A stretch of DNA of 64,000 bases. It comes from Phallus indusiatus (taxonomy: Eukaryota > Basidiomycota > Agaricomycetes > Phallales > Phallaceae). Positions 26,827 through 39,183 of the stretch are shown here, piece after piece. Positions within the stretch are counted from its first letter, which is position 1. Each line of letters starts with the position of its first letter. The position numbers were made by a program, and so were the translations under genes. The notes under the pieces were generated by a model. It searched no databases. It was given only the letters and a program-made list of their open reading frames with translations, and was not told the DNA's origin. The DNA is taken from NCBI GenBank assembly GCA_027605045.1, contig JAQFWX010000011.1, positions 248,001 to 312,000 of the forward strand. The letters run 5' to 3'.

Positions 26827-29154
26827 ATTCAATATAAAATGATCTGTCAAAAAAACCAAAAAAAAGACTCGGCTAAGTTGAGCTAGTATTACGCTTGGCA
26901 TGGATTTGTGCTCCTGCATTCGTCTTGTAAAATACGGTGTTCGGCATGACAAGATGCGGTATGTTATCTTATTAATTACATCTATGAACGCGATACTATT
27001 AATCATAGTGACCTTGTGATGCTTCGGACCGCCTGCCAGCCATGGTAAGTTGCTTGGCCATGGCCGATATAGTTTCCGGCTTCAGCCCCTAGTATTTTCA
27101 CTCTGTTCACCATTCTGTCGAGGACTGCGCCGGTGGCCAGTATAATCTATCTCGGCATTGAACACCCTGTCGCCTTCTTTTCCAAAATTGGGTTATTTTT
27201 CGGGGGGATGAGCCGCTCCTTTGTCGAATTGGTCAATATCAGGAAAATTGGAAAAATGCTTCCGAACTCCCATTTCAATGATGATCAATTACAATTTACA
27301 TGGCTGATTTGCAAGGATTTGATTATATCCTCGTCATAGTGCCGAAAAAGACACCGCAAAATTTCGCTTTTCTGAAAGGCCTGAAAATCGGACCCCCTTC
27401 AAATTTAATTTGGCGTCAAGAAAGCTTTTACTCATATTCTTAACTGGTGCGCACTTAAACGTTCCTCTAAAATATTTTTCCCTCATCTCTTCCCAAGAAG
27501 AGTCGGCGCCGTTAAATTCTGTGACATTTGATTCCTTCCCTGCCTACTTATATTCACGAAAAAAAGCGACGCAGATATGAGATTAATTAGAGCCTCGCTT
27601 CCACCGTGAAACATGGCAACAGGGAGTAAAGAAATTATGAAAAGGTTATTATCGGTGTCCGACGGAGACAAAGCTCAGCACTGAAAATACGAAGCGAGTG
27701 GCACCTCAAAACAAAGAAGTCCGAGTCGGGTCTCATGGTTCAAAATAATGTTCTCGAAGTCTCACTCGAAGGAAAAGAGATATCGGATTGAAGGTTCAAC
27801 TTTGTTGCATCCAGTACTAGTGGCCTGAGGACTTATGAATGCCAAATCAAACTACTTGTAGTTCCTCTCTCCCTTCACCTTAATGAAAAAAACTTACGAG
27901 TCCGAGATAGCCGCGGCCCTTTGATCTCAAAAAAGAAGTCGGTAAGGATGATAATTATGAATCAGGTCGGCTTCCGATTTAGGCGTAGTAATCACACTGG
28001 CAGATAAAGCCAAGGGACTATATATTCCCAAGTTCATATTACCTAGAAGCCTTGTGTCCAAATGCATGATATATAGTACGCAAGCACAATTTATAACTGT
28101 AGCAAATCAACTAATGTTCAAATGAATAAGAACGTCAGCCCGATCACAATCCGCACTCAAAATTTAAACCTAAACCCTCGGATCTTATGTACACATTTTT
28201 CCATGTAAGCACAGAGGACTATGATTAATTAGGATTTAGGATTATACACACGTACGCAAAGCTCACCAATTAAAGCGCGGTTTCTCAAGCTGTCAATAAA
28301 TGTAAATGGTAGGCAACGACTATGTATAGCTCCATTATTCAAAATAGAAGAATAAACCCTCGGACCTTTACAATCAAACACAAAAATACACTGGCAAGCC
28401 GAGCTTGATTTCTTTATTCAATCATCGTAATTAACCCCATTCCAAATTCTGAGCAACCAAGGAAACCAAGCGAAGCAAGTGGCGGAATCTCCACATTCGC
28501 TGTAACGCACCATATGATATGCCATATGTATGCACTCTTATGTAACTCGACGCACATGCGCGAGTGGGTACCCTGCCAAGAACAAAAAAAGCCCATTTCG
28601 CGCGGAACTCAATTGAGGGGGGGGGGGAGGGAGAGAGCCATGTGCGTCGTAATGATTACCTCAAGTAAATCTTCTGATGATGTTACCTTTCCCTTTTGAA
28701 TTGAAGCGCGGGGAACAGCGACAGCCGAGCTTGTACTAGTTTGTTTGTTTTATATATTTACGGAAGATGATGATACCGGAAAAGTGGCACACTGGTTGTT
28801 GAAAACGCCCATTTTAGTCCACAATCAAGATCATGGCAAGGTACTGTAACTAATAAACAGGTGGACCTTTTTCCATGGCCACCCATTGTTATTGACCTTC
28901 TCGTGATGGAAATCGTGGGAAGTCTTGTCTCTATTCGTGCGTAAGAAAAATTTGTTCTACTAGATCATTATCATTACCAACCCAATGCAACCCCGTAAAA
29001 TCATGATAGAAAGAAAGAAGTATATATTGAATAACACAAAAGAGTGCAATGAAAACCCGATACATATAAGAGATCAATAGAGTGGAGGAAGCGACAGGCA
29101 GTTCATATAAATTCCGGAAACACAAATATTCAAGGATGCCGATAGCTTAATTTT
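26827..29154. other. Gene-poor convergent region
   Basis: About 2.3 kb without a supportable gene, the longest such stretch in the window. It lies between convergent genes, so promoters are not expected. Open frames are short and unlike any family I know. A run of about ten G residues lies near 28617. No terminal repeats, transposase or reverse-transcriptase motifs were seen. Confidence 0.55.
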
Positions 29155-31386
29155 TCACACTTTTTCTTCTGTACCATCTGTTTGACGGGGAACACCGCTA
29201 ATAAAGTTGTCTTGCTTTTCGTTGGATAATTCTTCAAGACTGCGTCCTTTGGTCTCAGGAAGCAACAATGTCGAGAAAAACCCAGTCAGCATGAAAAGAG
29301 CGAAAATTTCCAGAAGATGTTTAACGAACTGTGAAGATAATTAAGATTATTCTTTGATTTCAATGTTGAGATTATTTTTACTCACGGCATTAGAACCGGC
29401 TTTTCCGCCGCGGTCCTTTAAGCGGGAGAAACCAACTTGAGCGACAATAGCACCCAATTTTCCAGTAGCAGCAGAGATACCGTGGGCAGTTGAACGGTAG
29501 CGAGTGGGGAATGCCTCTCCAGGAATGACGAAAGTGGTAGTGTTGGGACCAAAGTTCTGGAAGAAGTTGGCAAGACAGTACAAGAAGACAAAGGCACCGG
29601 TGCTGCGGGCGGTGAGTTTGTCATAAGCAAATCCGAGAATGGCGAATAACATGGCAAGCATGCCGAATCCCATGAGTTGGATGGGTTTACGACCCCACTA
29701 AACATAATATTGTACGTTAATTCGCTCGTCTGAGAAAGGAAAATGAGTAGTGGAGAACTCACGCTATCGATCAGCAGCATGGTGGCATAGTAACCGGGAA
29801 TAAGACCAGCAACGGATAAACTAGGGGGAGAGGAAGGGAAAGAATTGTTCTCAATCAGCTATTTCTCCGTGCGAGAGTAATAATAAAACATACACCATGT
29901 TTCCGATACAAATGTTCAACAAGTTTTGGTAGACAGCGAAACCTCCCTTGAGGTCGCTCGGAGGCTTACCGAAGCCAATCGTTTGCAAAATGATACTGTT
30001 GTTCAAACCAAGGCCGTAAAATGCAATGTCCAACGCGAACCAAGAATATGATGTTCCGATAAGGATTTTCAAGTTAGACCATTGACCAAAGCTATGGAGG
30101 GTTGTTTTTAGACATAATGAGGCAAGCGCAAATTGAATCCTACTCACTAAGCCATGAAGTCGCGGCGAGATGCTTTGGGAGCTTGAGCACGTTGAACGAC
30201 TGCATCAGGGTCAACAACAAAAGTTCCAGTGGTAAGGAAGGTGTCGACATCTTGAGTGGCTTGTTGGATGTTTCTCTCGATATCCATGGTGAAACGAGGG
30301 GTTTCGGGGATCGTGAGACGGAAGTATAAGGCGATACAGCCTGGAATAGCACCCACGCCGATAATTACACGCCAGGTGGTGTCGAGGACTTTCGGGTCGG
30401 AGGGGATGGAGTGTTGGATGTGACCTTTTGAAGCGGCAACCGCGCACAAACTCACAATAGCTGCTGCGAATTGACCCCAGCCTTGAGCAGCGAAAACCGC
30501 TGTCATCAATCTGCCTCTCGTGTTGACAGATGCGTATTCGCTATATGATGTATGCGCAATTAATAATCCGCGTCGGAGGAACCCAAGGTGAAGAGTATAG
30601 CTTACGAGGCGATGATGGCGGAAAGCGGATAGTCACCGCCTATTCCGATACCCATGATACCTCTCCAGAGAACGAGAGCAGCGATGATTGAGATAGCATC
30701 AGCACGGCCAGCCATAGTTTGAGCGAAAGTAGCAAAGATAATGAGGATGAGTTCGATACCGTCTGTGGGGGGGAAGTAATGCAATAAATATATGATTTTG
30801 AAAAAATTAATTCAAGGAATTAACTCACACATCCTTTTACGACCGACAATGTCTGCAAGCCATCCGAACAAGAGTTGACCTATCAAGGTTCCTACTGGGG
30901 AAGCGACTTTGAGTCCAAGATCTTGGTTGCTGGTTAAGCTGGCGCCTGTTACGCTTGTACTACCTGGAAAAGTCCGCGCGCGGGATTAGAAACGAATGAG
31001 TTACCGGGGTGCAGAGTAGATAGATAACGCACGATTCACTGGACCATAAACGTTTCCGATCATGGTACTGGCGATGTTGATGGCGAACAGGTCTGACAAT
31101 GTAATGTAAGTTTAATCTGACTAGAATAGGACAGAGTGAATTAATTAGATATTACCATAAGCATCTGTGAAGAAACCAACACCAGCGACCATCATAATCT
31201 TCAAATGGAAACGACTATATGCGAACGCAGAAAGTTAGAAAGCCGGAAAAATGAGCTTCGAGTCGAGAGTGGCATGGAAGGTACATACTTGAAGGTGGCA
31301 GAGTCGAGTTCAGCCAGCGCGGCCTGACGCTTTTGAGCTAGCGAGTAAACCTTATCATCCTTGTGAGACGATCCTGACTCCGACAT
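29155..31386 (-). CDS. High-affinity phosphate:H+ symporter, PHO84 type
   Basis: Plasma-membrane major-facilitator transporter of the phosphate:H+ symporter family, importing inorganic phosphate with protons. After a short hydrophilic N-terminus (MSESGSSHKDDKVYSLAQ) the transmembrane pattern begins with GVGFFTDAYDLFAIN, a hallmark block of the family. LFGWLADIVGRKR is the MFS loop 2-3 motif and GIGIGGDYPLSA the phosphate-transporter signature. A cytosolic loop with IPETPRFTMDIERN separates the two halves. The second half has SWFALDIAFYGLGLNN, GRKPIQLMGFG, GPNTTTFVIPGEAFPTRYR and the end LLLPETKGRSLEELS. About eight introns. The ATG at 31386 is used; upstream codons in frame are non-ATG. Looks fully intact. 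Family members are usually induced by phosphate starvation; I found no clear site proving it here. Confidence 0.92.
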
Positions 31387-32693
31387 CTTTATGAGCGGTA
31401 AAGCCAAACGGGAGCAAGGCGCTGGAGTGAGGAGAGGGAGGAGGAGAAGGAGGGAGACGGACGATGTGACGCAGTGGCTGTTGATAAAATTTGCAAACCT
31501 TTATACTCTAAAAAAACGAATAAACTAAAATGGCAAATCAGTAATTATGATTATGATCGTATTTTTTTTTGGATGACCTAAGCATGCAATGTTGCCTGAC
31601 CCCTTGAATTCGCCATGAGCCAATCAGCCAACGAGCACGGATACGAACGTGCAATGGGTGTTTGGCTTATGTAATGCACCCAGGCTTTTCCCACTTGTCT
31701 ACGATCTCGGACTGACTATCAGCCGGGCTATGCCCTCTCTTCTCTATTATGCAGTGCATGTATTTATTCGAAAAGGTAGAAGAAAACGAGAAGAGACCGC
31801 ACAGAGATATCTGTCCAATAGCAATATTGTTGTCGAGTGACTGGAATCTGTCATCAGCACACTAGAAGCCAAGTAACAGTAACTTGACAGCCAAGGACAG
31901 CCCTTAGTCTATTCCGGTGGCAAATGAAAATGACAAGGCAATTTCGATGGGAATTATTTCCTTCTTCGAAGCGTTTGATCCCCTCCCCTCCCCTTCCTCC
32001 CTCCACCCCGGCGTCGTGTAGAGTCGTGTGCTGTAATCCGCAACTCGGTCATCCGTAATCCAATCTGTATTTTTGTCTCCGATACAGGGAACTGTTTTTT
32101 TCCTCTATGTTCATTATTATTATTCTTTCTATTCCACCGGGACCGGTCCAGTCCACGACCTCCAGCCCTGACCTGCCGCACCAAAGCTCGTGCTGAAAAT
32201 TATTCCCTGTTCGGCGAGAACATGGTTCGCCAAATGGTGCAGTGTTAAGTGCTGCGGGACGGCCCAACTCGAGCACTTCGAACCTTGAACTAGACGAGAC
32301 CGGCGTTGTGTCACCTTGGGTCACATGTCCGCGGACGAGTGTTCATCAGGGTCGGCCTTGTAAAGTAATCGAACGTTCAAAACACCATCTCATTCAAAAT
32401 CATTTCTTCGGCAGACTCCACAAAGTAGAAGCACGTTGATCCTCTCCATGAGAAATCTCCCCCCCGGCTCTGAGCTGCTGCCGCTTAACCCCTTAACAAT
32501 CCAAATGCTTACATATATAGAGAGCATCTATATAGAAATCTATATATACATTGAACTATATACCCTCCCCGAGTTAGGTTTGCGACTCTCGGAAGTGATC
32601 CCAGCAAGATAGCAACTGAGCCTCTCAGCAAGTTCGAGTTACTTTGGGGGATTAGAAACTCCTTATTCTCACCTAAACATCTTCAATATCTCT
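31387..32693. other. Intergenic, no supported gene
   Basis: About 1.3 kb upstream of the phosphate transporter and downstream of UBP8. It holds pyrimidine-rich and purine-rich tracts near 31980 and a TATATA-rich patch at 32510-32570. No coding sequence recognised. Confidence 0.55.
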
Positions 32694-35164
32694 TTAGACA
32701 GTAGCTAACAGGGCATCCTCGACCTCCCTCATTCGCGCTGCTTCCTTTTCTTTCTCCACTTCCATTTCGCGTTCCCTAGCTTTCACAGCTTCGGTCTCGC
32801 GTTTTAGCACGTACGAAGGCCGCTGGAACGGCTTGTAGTCCAGATGTCGCTTCACGTAGAAACACATGTAAGCGATGGAACCAAGGCATTCCTCCAGAGT
32901 AGATGGATAGACCCTGCAGAAGGGACGAACGACATAAAATTAGAATGCATGCTTGTTTTCATTATTAGGCGCAGCCCGTGAAGAAAGAGAACATACTTAT
33001 CATCATCGAAACGGTACCACTAATCCACCACGTGTAAATTAGAACACCAATAAATTAATTGACTGCGCTGACCATACCTCATCGCAATACCGGGCAAAAT
33101 TAGTGTAATGACCGTTGTTGATCTGCCCATCGTGATTTATAACTGCGAACAAATCATAGTCGTACAACTCGGAAGGCCCTATGGCCCTGAATCTCCGGTC
33201 AAAAAACCGAAACTCCAAAAGCATCAAGCTTGCTGAGAAACAAAAAAAAAACGTACTTTAAATCAGGCTCCTTATTCACACCTGCATGAACATTGGACGC
33301 AACTGTGGTATAATCAGACATATTTAGAACGGAGGGGAACCGAATCGGCGTATCAATTTTTCGAGCTGCAGACTTGTCAGTAGTATTATGTTCAAAACGC
33401 TGATGCACATTCAAATAAATTAGACAGAATTGAATGACCATCAAGAGAATTGATCGAATCTAACTTACTTTCAATTGAAAACAAAGGACCGGGGGTAGCT
33501 TTTTGATACTGAGCCGTTTGGTTACCTCCTAAGCAACATTAAGCACACAGCTTCTATTATTGAAATCGTCGATTTCGATTTGCTTACATGGGAATCCGTC
33601 CCGCATACACTGCAGCTGTATTCTCTCGATGCCAGTTTTTCAGGGTGTGTGTATCTAATATAGAACGAGGGGGTTAGGGCCGAGGTTCAACTCCATTGTT
33701 TCCCCAATCTAAAAAAAAAGAGGAGCGTTCGTTTACCTTCGAAGACACGCTGCCAAAGTATCTTGGCCAGCTTCTATCCCTTTACCCTTCAGTTCTATAC
33801 TTATATCCAAACAGGGATCAGGCGTGCTTGTAACATTGCCGCATCGGCCACACTTTACGTCGCTTTGAAGTAGACCAGAGAAAGTGGAGTGGATAATACA
33901 ATTACATGAGACATTAGTTGATCCGCGGGAGTTGGTATGTATTTGATTAAGGAAAGAAATAAAACATTCGTGAGCATCCTGTTGAGCATAGCCTGCCAGC
34001 TCGGAGGAGGCTTTCCATGTCGACTCCAAGAGAGACGTAGGACCGTATGGAGTGGTGCTAGAGGAATAAACCTTGGCGGATAAAAATAAGGGCAAAGTTA
34101 GCGACGGAAAGAAAATACAAGGTCGTACAGCAACAAATAACTTGTCCAATTCACAGCAAACACAATCTTTGAATTTGCAGAGTTTGTGATTATGTGCGTC
34201 ACTTAGAAAATAATTCCGTAAAAGTGGGTTGTGTATCAGGGTTTGTAGAACGACGTTAAGATAGCATGTTTGTCCAAGGTTTAACAGACCTCGACGACCT
34301 TTAAAACCAAAACGGCTTTTTGAGAGGGAAGACAGTGGCACGATATGGAACCGTATCTACCGTAACATGGAACAGGATCTGTGTTCTCCAATAATGCAGC
34401 GGCTTCTGAATCAGGTATCCAAGGTTTGTAATATTCGCGACGCTTTTTGCTAACTGTAAGGACGACGTATTGGCAACAGAACACAAGCACAAGATATAAC
34501 AACAGCCTGACCTTGAGATCGGGTATTTCTTTCTTCTATCGTTAAAATAGCCTTCATGTAAGCAGCTTCTAGTGATGAATGGTAGACAAAATCATCGCAG
34601 CGAGAGCAAAAAACTGATCCTGTGGATGAATCTATGCCTACAATCTATGTAGGCGAAGGACTCTTTTCAAAAACAATAACGGCTCACGCACAAAGTATAT
34701 GATCTTTCTCTGCCAGATGTTGTGCCACGTGACCATCTCTCCAGCAACCCGAAAATGAGCATTGGAGACATACGAAAGGCCGAAAAAGTGTAAGAGAACA
34801 AGTGCCACATTGAGGTGCATCGAGCTTGGTAGATATGCGCGTCAAATAAATAAATCACATTTCTCAAGAATTTGGCGGGTGAGCATACCTTCCGTCGCTT
34901 AGAAGTGGAGGTACGTTGATAAGCCCTTCCGCACTTCCACGAAACAACTGCTTTGATGATTTTGATTGCACCTTCCAAGACTTGTTCGACATGTTGACAT
35001 TGCGAAGAGGCTGCCAAGCTTGAATTCGAACTCGAATTGACATATCCAAGCTCCCGTGACGGTGGAGCACTTGTAGACCGGCTCATATCCGAACGTGCAA
35101 CAACTCTCGTTAGCTCAGGACTTTGGCTTTCGTGTTTTTGTGAGATATCTGGAGTCGGAATCAT
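32694..35164 (-). CDS. UBP8: SAGA deubiquitinase UBP8/USP22
   Basis: Ubiquitin C-terminal hydrolase of the SAGA DUB module, removing ubiquitin from histone H2B. The N-terminus is a variable Ser-rich stretch followed by a ZnF-UBP domain: CQHVEQVLEGAIKII, CGTCSLTLFRPFVCLQC, SGCWRDGHVAQHL and VFCSRCDDFVYH, which in yeast docks to Sgf11/Sgf73. The catalytic domain has the Cys box NLGQTCYLNVVLQTLIHNP, the QQDAHECFISFLNQIH block, two CxxC pairs (VKCGRCGNV and YSCSVCGTD), LPPVLCFQLKRFEH and the His box INNGHYTNFARYCDEWYRF. The C-terminus carries a charged coiled-coil-like tail (KREREMEVEKEKE type) beyond the usual end. The stop is TAA at 32694-32696; the start at 35164 opens MIPTPDISQKHES. It is divergent from the RNA-binding protein gene with 173 bp between starts. 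Confidence 0.9.
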
Positions 35165-35337
35165 TCAGGACACGGAATAATATATAAGGACAGAAATCAA
35201 AAAGACCAGAAGTGCGTCCAAGGCAAAACACGCTGGCCCTGGTTCAGCGGAGTGGACACTTGTGGACGTTGGCAGGGGTAAGCACTATTTTCCTATTTTT
35301 TTCAGGCTCCGACTCAGCTACGTATTGCACTTCTTCC
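35165..35337. promoter_or_regulatory. Divergent promoter, UBP8 / RNA-binding protein
   Basis: 173 bp between the two start codons. It is AG-rich at 35190-35215. TTTTTTTCAG at 35294-35304 resembles a splice acceptor, so the RNA-binding gene may have a non-coding first exon further left. Confidence 0.45.
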
Positions 35338-37650
35338 ATGTCCCAACTAGACGACGACCTCTATGGCGGTGAGAAGAATCCTTTCTAACTGTTGTTTTTA
35401 AAACTCAATAATGTGTCGTGTGTTTTTTTTACAGACCTTTACGCAGACGACAGCGAATTCGCTGTTCCTCTCGAGCTGGAATCTCACACACAGCCTGAGG
35501 AATCAAAAGTGTCTGTAAAAGAGGAACTATCTAAACCCGCTGCTCCATCTTTAGCACAACCAACAGCTGCGACACCTCCTCCTGATACTGTGTCTGCTTC
35601 GTCCGCCGTTAAATCAGTTTCTACAGCTCCATCTGTCTCTAATACTGATGCTTCCGCCACTCAATCAACTAATGTCTCATCTACTCCCGCTCCGGCACCC
35701 ATTCCAACGTATACAGAGTCTACTTCTCGGGCAATGCCACCTGTTTCAAATGGATCTGCTTATTCAACGCAAATTCAACAGTATTCGACTCAGACTTACG
35801 ACCAAAATTCTAGTGTAGACTATCAAGACTACAATAATCAACAGTATCAGCAAAGAAATGAAATTGCTCAAATTGACACTACTGCAGAACGTTCTCGAAT
35901 AAACGCTTTTGATCGTAGCGTCCGGCCCTCTGAAATGAAAGATGAAGGGTGAGTTTGTTTTTTTATTTTACACTAAATTTTTCCCCCTCCCCCCCTTCGT
36001 TTCCGTTTCGGCGAGAAGGATGCCGAGAAAAAAAACCAGTGCTGTGTGGGGGTTGGCGGAAGAGCCTTTGTTGGGGATTACTGGCACGCGATATACAAAC
36101 AAATGCTGTCATGTTGGTTATACTGGCTGCTTTTCATATGTGCCACGGTAGTTATCCGTTGTTGTCGTCGCCTAGCCTAGCCTAGTCCCTTCCTAGCTCA
36201 AGTTCCGTAGCCAAAGCTGGACTAGAACTACCCTATAACCCACAAAACAGACAGACAAGTTCTTTCGTTTTCTTTAGCATTGTTTCTCACGTATCTATAT
36301 CCTGGTACTAATAACATTCCTTTTCATCACTGTCTCCATCAAATCATCTATCTACGTTGATATCTTCAATCACGCGTCACATATTGCCCTTTTTGAACCG
36401 ACATCCTTGACCCAATTGATTAGGAAAATGTTCGTTGGCGGTCTAAATTGGGATACGACAGATGGTACATAGCTTATTATTATTCGCTAAACGGGAATTT
36501 TTTAGCGCTCATTGTATCTTATCTTTAGAAACTCTAAGGAACTATTTCTCAGAATTCGGGAAAGTAGATGCCTGTACAATCATGCGCGACGCGAGTGGTC
36601 GCTCAAGAGGATTTGCGTTCTTAACGTTTGAGGATCCAGCTGCCGTCAATGCCGTCATGGTTCGTGAACACTATCTGGATGGGAAAATTGTACGCAATGT
36701 TTGGCTCAGTTTGTGAATGTTTTATTTAATTACTTTCTATACCTTCGCCGTAGATCGATCCTAAACGAGCCATCCCGCGACAAGAGCACAGTCGTACTCA
36801 AAAAATTTTCGTCGGTGGATTGGCTCCTTCAGTCACAAATGAATCTATGCGGCAGTTCTTCAGCCAATTTGGAAAAGTCATAGATGCTACTGTAATGATT
36901 GACCGCGACTCGAGCAGAAGTAAAGGCTTCGGCTTTGTTACCTTTGATGAGAAGGCGGATGTCGAGTCTTTGATCGGCAAAATTGGTCTTGATATCGAGG
37001 GTAAAGTTGTAAGTGGCAAACAATACCCTTCCTTTGTGCCTGACAGCATGGTGACAATATTAATGGTGTTCGATGAATTTGTGTCAATATAGGTTGAAGT
37101 TAAACTTGCGCAACCACGAGGTGCACAAATCGCTAATCAAGGCTACTTCCGTGATGGATCCCAAGGGGGACAAGGAATGGGCGGAGGAGGGGGAGGCGCT
37201 GGCGCTGGAGGTGGTGGCTCTTTCAATCAACAAGTAAATAATACACCAGCGGCGGCGGCAGCTACCGGAGGTCAAACCCCATTCGATGCTCAAGCATTGG
37301 CTCAACTCTACCAGCGTATGTTGACCCAGTTTGGTGGGAATTTCGGTGCCGGCGGTATGAACCCGATGATGGGGGGTGGCATGGGAATGAATCCCATGAT
37401 GGGCGCGGCTGGAAATATGGGAATGGGTGGAATGGGTATGGGCGGATTTGGACGTGGAATGAGCGCGGGTGGAATGATGATGGGTGGTGGTGGGGCAGGA
37501 ATGGGAGGCGGAATGGGTCGAGGAGGAAATATGAATCCCAATACTCCCCGTGGACCTCGTGGTGCCGGTCCTCCGACTGGCCCAAGTGGAAATGTCGGCC
37601 CTCAACGTGCTGGAGGAGGTCACCATCGTTTTCATCCTTACGGTCGGTAG
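35338..37650 (+). CDS. Two-RRM heterogeneous nuclear ribonucleoprotein (Hrp1/Musashi-like)
   Basis: RNA-binding protein of the Hrp1/hnRNP A-Musashi type, likely acting in mRNA 3'-end processing, export or translation. The N-terminus MSQLDDDLYG is followed by an acidic then Ser/Thr/Pro/Gln-rich region of about 180 residues. RRM1 has MFVGGLNWDTTDE (RNP2) and RSRGFAFLTFED (RNP1); RRM2 has IFVGGLAPSVTNE and SKGFGFVTFDE. The C-terminus is Gly/Met-rich and low-complexity (MGGGMGMNPMMG-type repeats), then NTPRGPRGAG and HHRFHPYGR. The linker joining the RRMs (RAIPRQEHSRTQK) fits the family. The intron at 35949-36423 is far longer (475 bp) than the others. Part of the last exon and the 3' flank is duplicated downstream (39821-39950). 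Confidence 0.88.
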
Positions 37651-37946
37651 GAAGAGTGGATGTTTATGGACATCCTTCCGTCGTATATTATTACATTTGA
37701 TTTTCTACTGTACTGATATTTCAATCCTCACTCAAAGTAAAATATCTGTAGTACTCTTTTTTTAAAATAAAGTTATAATTGTATATAGAGGCATGTATCT
37801 GGACTTCTTGCACTTGATATCGGAGAAACATTTATCGTCTCAGTGTCTACGAAAGAATATAACAAAGGTTTGATATTATATATGTGAGGAAACACGTTTA
37901 AACATTATTTAAGGATATGATGGTCCTTGAGAAACCTTCAGGGATA

Positions 37947-39183
37947 CTAATTGTGGATGTTCGAGCTATACAACTGAGGAGTCAGCTGAGACTGTTCAGT
38001 CATTGGTGTATGCTGCTGCGAACTGAGTCCGTCACGTTGAGATGGATCCGGTAAACTCGTTGGCTGTGAAGGAAGGGTCGATAACAAGGACTGAGCAGAC
38101 TGAGCGCCTCCGCCGTTTTGGTAAAATGATGCTATTTTTTTATACCACGGTTTACGATTCTTCTGGCGTACCCAAAAAACGATGAGAGCACAGCCCCAGA
38201 CTAGCAGCAATGTACCAGCTGATGCGCCCTAGAAGAACAGATTGTATCTCAAGAAGTTGAAATCTCAAAGTGAGACATACCACAGATATGCCAATGATCT
38301 TTCCTGTATTTACCGACGCACTGTCGTTTATATCATCATCAAACGGTGGGTTATCATCGAAGGGAGGATTATCATCGAAGGGAGGATTATCATCGAAGGG
38401 AGGATTATCATCAGGACCAAATGGGTTATCGGAGGGAGGATTATCGCCAGGACCAAATGGGTCATTATCTGGATCTGGATCTTCGTCAGAGGGGTTGTCA
38501 CCATCCCCATCTCCATCTCCATCGTCGAAAGGGTCGTCGTTTGAACCGGTGTCTCCTCCCAGAGGATCGGTATCAGAGCCAGTATTAGAGCCATCGTTTT
38601 CACCATCACCGTTATCGTCTCCAGGCCCTCCGAAAGGGTCATCACCGCTTGGGTCTTCGCTGGATCCGGAACCATCATCGAAAGGGTCGCCATCTTGACG
38701 TTTAATTCTTGTCGCTGATGATAGAAAGAAGTATGCACACGTTTCAACTCATTGGATAAAGGCGAATACTGACCAATCTGAATCTGGCTAAGACTCTGAA
38801 TGGCGTTAAGTAAAGGCGACAGTCTATCCACCAGTCAGAAGCACTGCTTTATCTGTCGCAGTTGACATAAAACGTACTGCTTGTCTTTACAAGATCCTGT
38901 CTCAACACAGGCACTGTCGACGAAAGCTAAATCCAGACAAAATAAACGCGTTTTCAGAGCAAAATCTATGATAATGTAAGAATAAGACACGGTCTGTGTG
39001 CAAAAAATAGACATACGAGAATATTTTTAAACAGACCGATGTTTCTAAGTGGAGGATGATCAGCGAGAGGTCAAACAACGAACTTGAAACGCTTTACTAC
39101 CTCGTAGCCTTGCTAAGGACCACGACCGCTTCTGCCGAGGCTGCGAGCAGACAAAGTATCGCCAAAGGAAGAATTTTCAACAT
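37947..39183 (-). CDS. Asp/Gly/Pro-rich single-pass membrane preproprotein, copy A
   Basis: No known family recognised. Six exons join in frame. The N-terminus is a signal peptide (MLKILPLAILCLLAASAEA), then a region with three cysteines (FCLD and ACVETGSCKD) and a helical stretch ending in QIQIATRIKRQDGD, which contains a KR dibasic site of the type cut by Kex2 in the Golgi. The ectodomain is extremely acidic and repetitive (DPFDDGSGSSEDPS, NDDPFDDGDGDGDGDNP) and includes four NPPFDD repeats. One membrane span (AGTLLLVWGCALIVFWV) is followed by a basic stop-transfer segment (RQKNRKPWYKK) and a cytosolic tail rich in Ser, Gln and Pro ending SSNIHN. The architecture suggests a cell-surface or wall-facing protein, perhaps a sensor or calcium-binding; that is inference. 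Confidence 0.7.
38340..38455. repeat. 18-bp minisatellite encoding NPPFDD units
   Basis: Four near-identical 18-bp units (GGGAGGATTATCATCGAA on this strand) inside the ectodomain of copy A, followed by degenerate GGACCAAATGGGT units encoding NPFGP. Unit length is a multiple of three, so copy-number change keeps the frame. Confidence 0.85.

Noticed and set aside
28612..28630. Run of about ten G residues as a G-quadruplex or regulatory site
   Set aside because: It is a single homopolymer without the spaced G-tracts of a quadruplex and is not near a promoter.
31954..32439. Open frames in the region between the phosphate transporter and UBP8
   Set aside because: Arg/Gly-rich frames from purine-rich sequence, no family similarity and no consistent exon joining.
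37084..37635. Long open frames antisense to the Gly/Met-rich tail of the RNA-binding protein
   Set aside because: They are His/Ser/Pro-rich mirrors of a low-complexity coding exon whose sense frame joins to two intact RRMs.
38340..38455. Regularly spaced repeats, considered as a CRISPR array
   Set aside because: The units are 18 bp, directly adjacent, without unique spacers, and lie inside a coding exon of a eukaryotic gene.
38242..38831. Several overlapping open frames over the acidic repeat, on both strands
   Set aside because: The repeat keeps all frames open. Only the minus frame giving DPFDD and NPPFDD joins in frame to the signal peptide upstream and the membrane span downstream, and the same holds in copy B.
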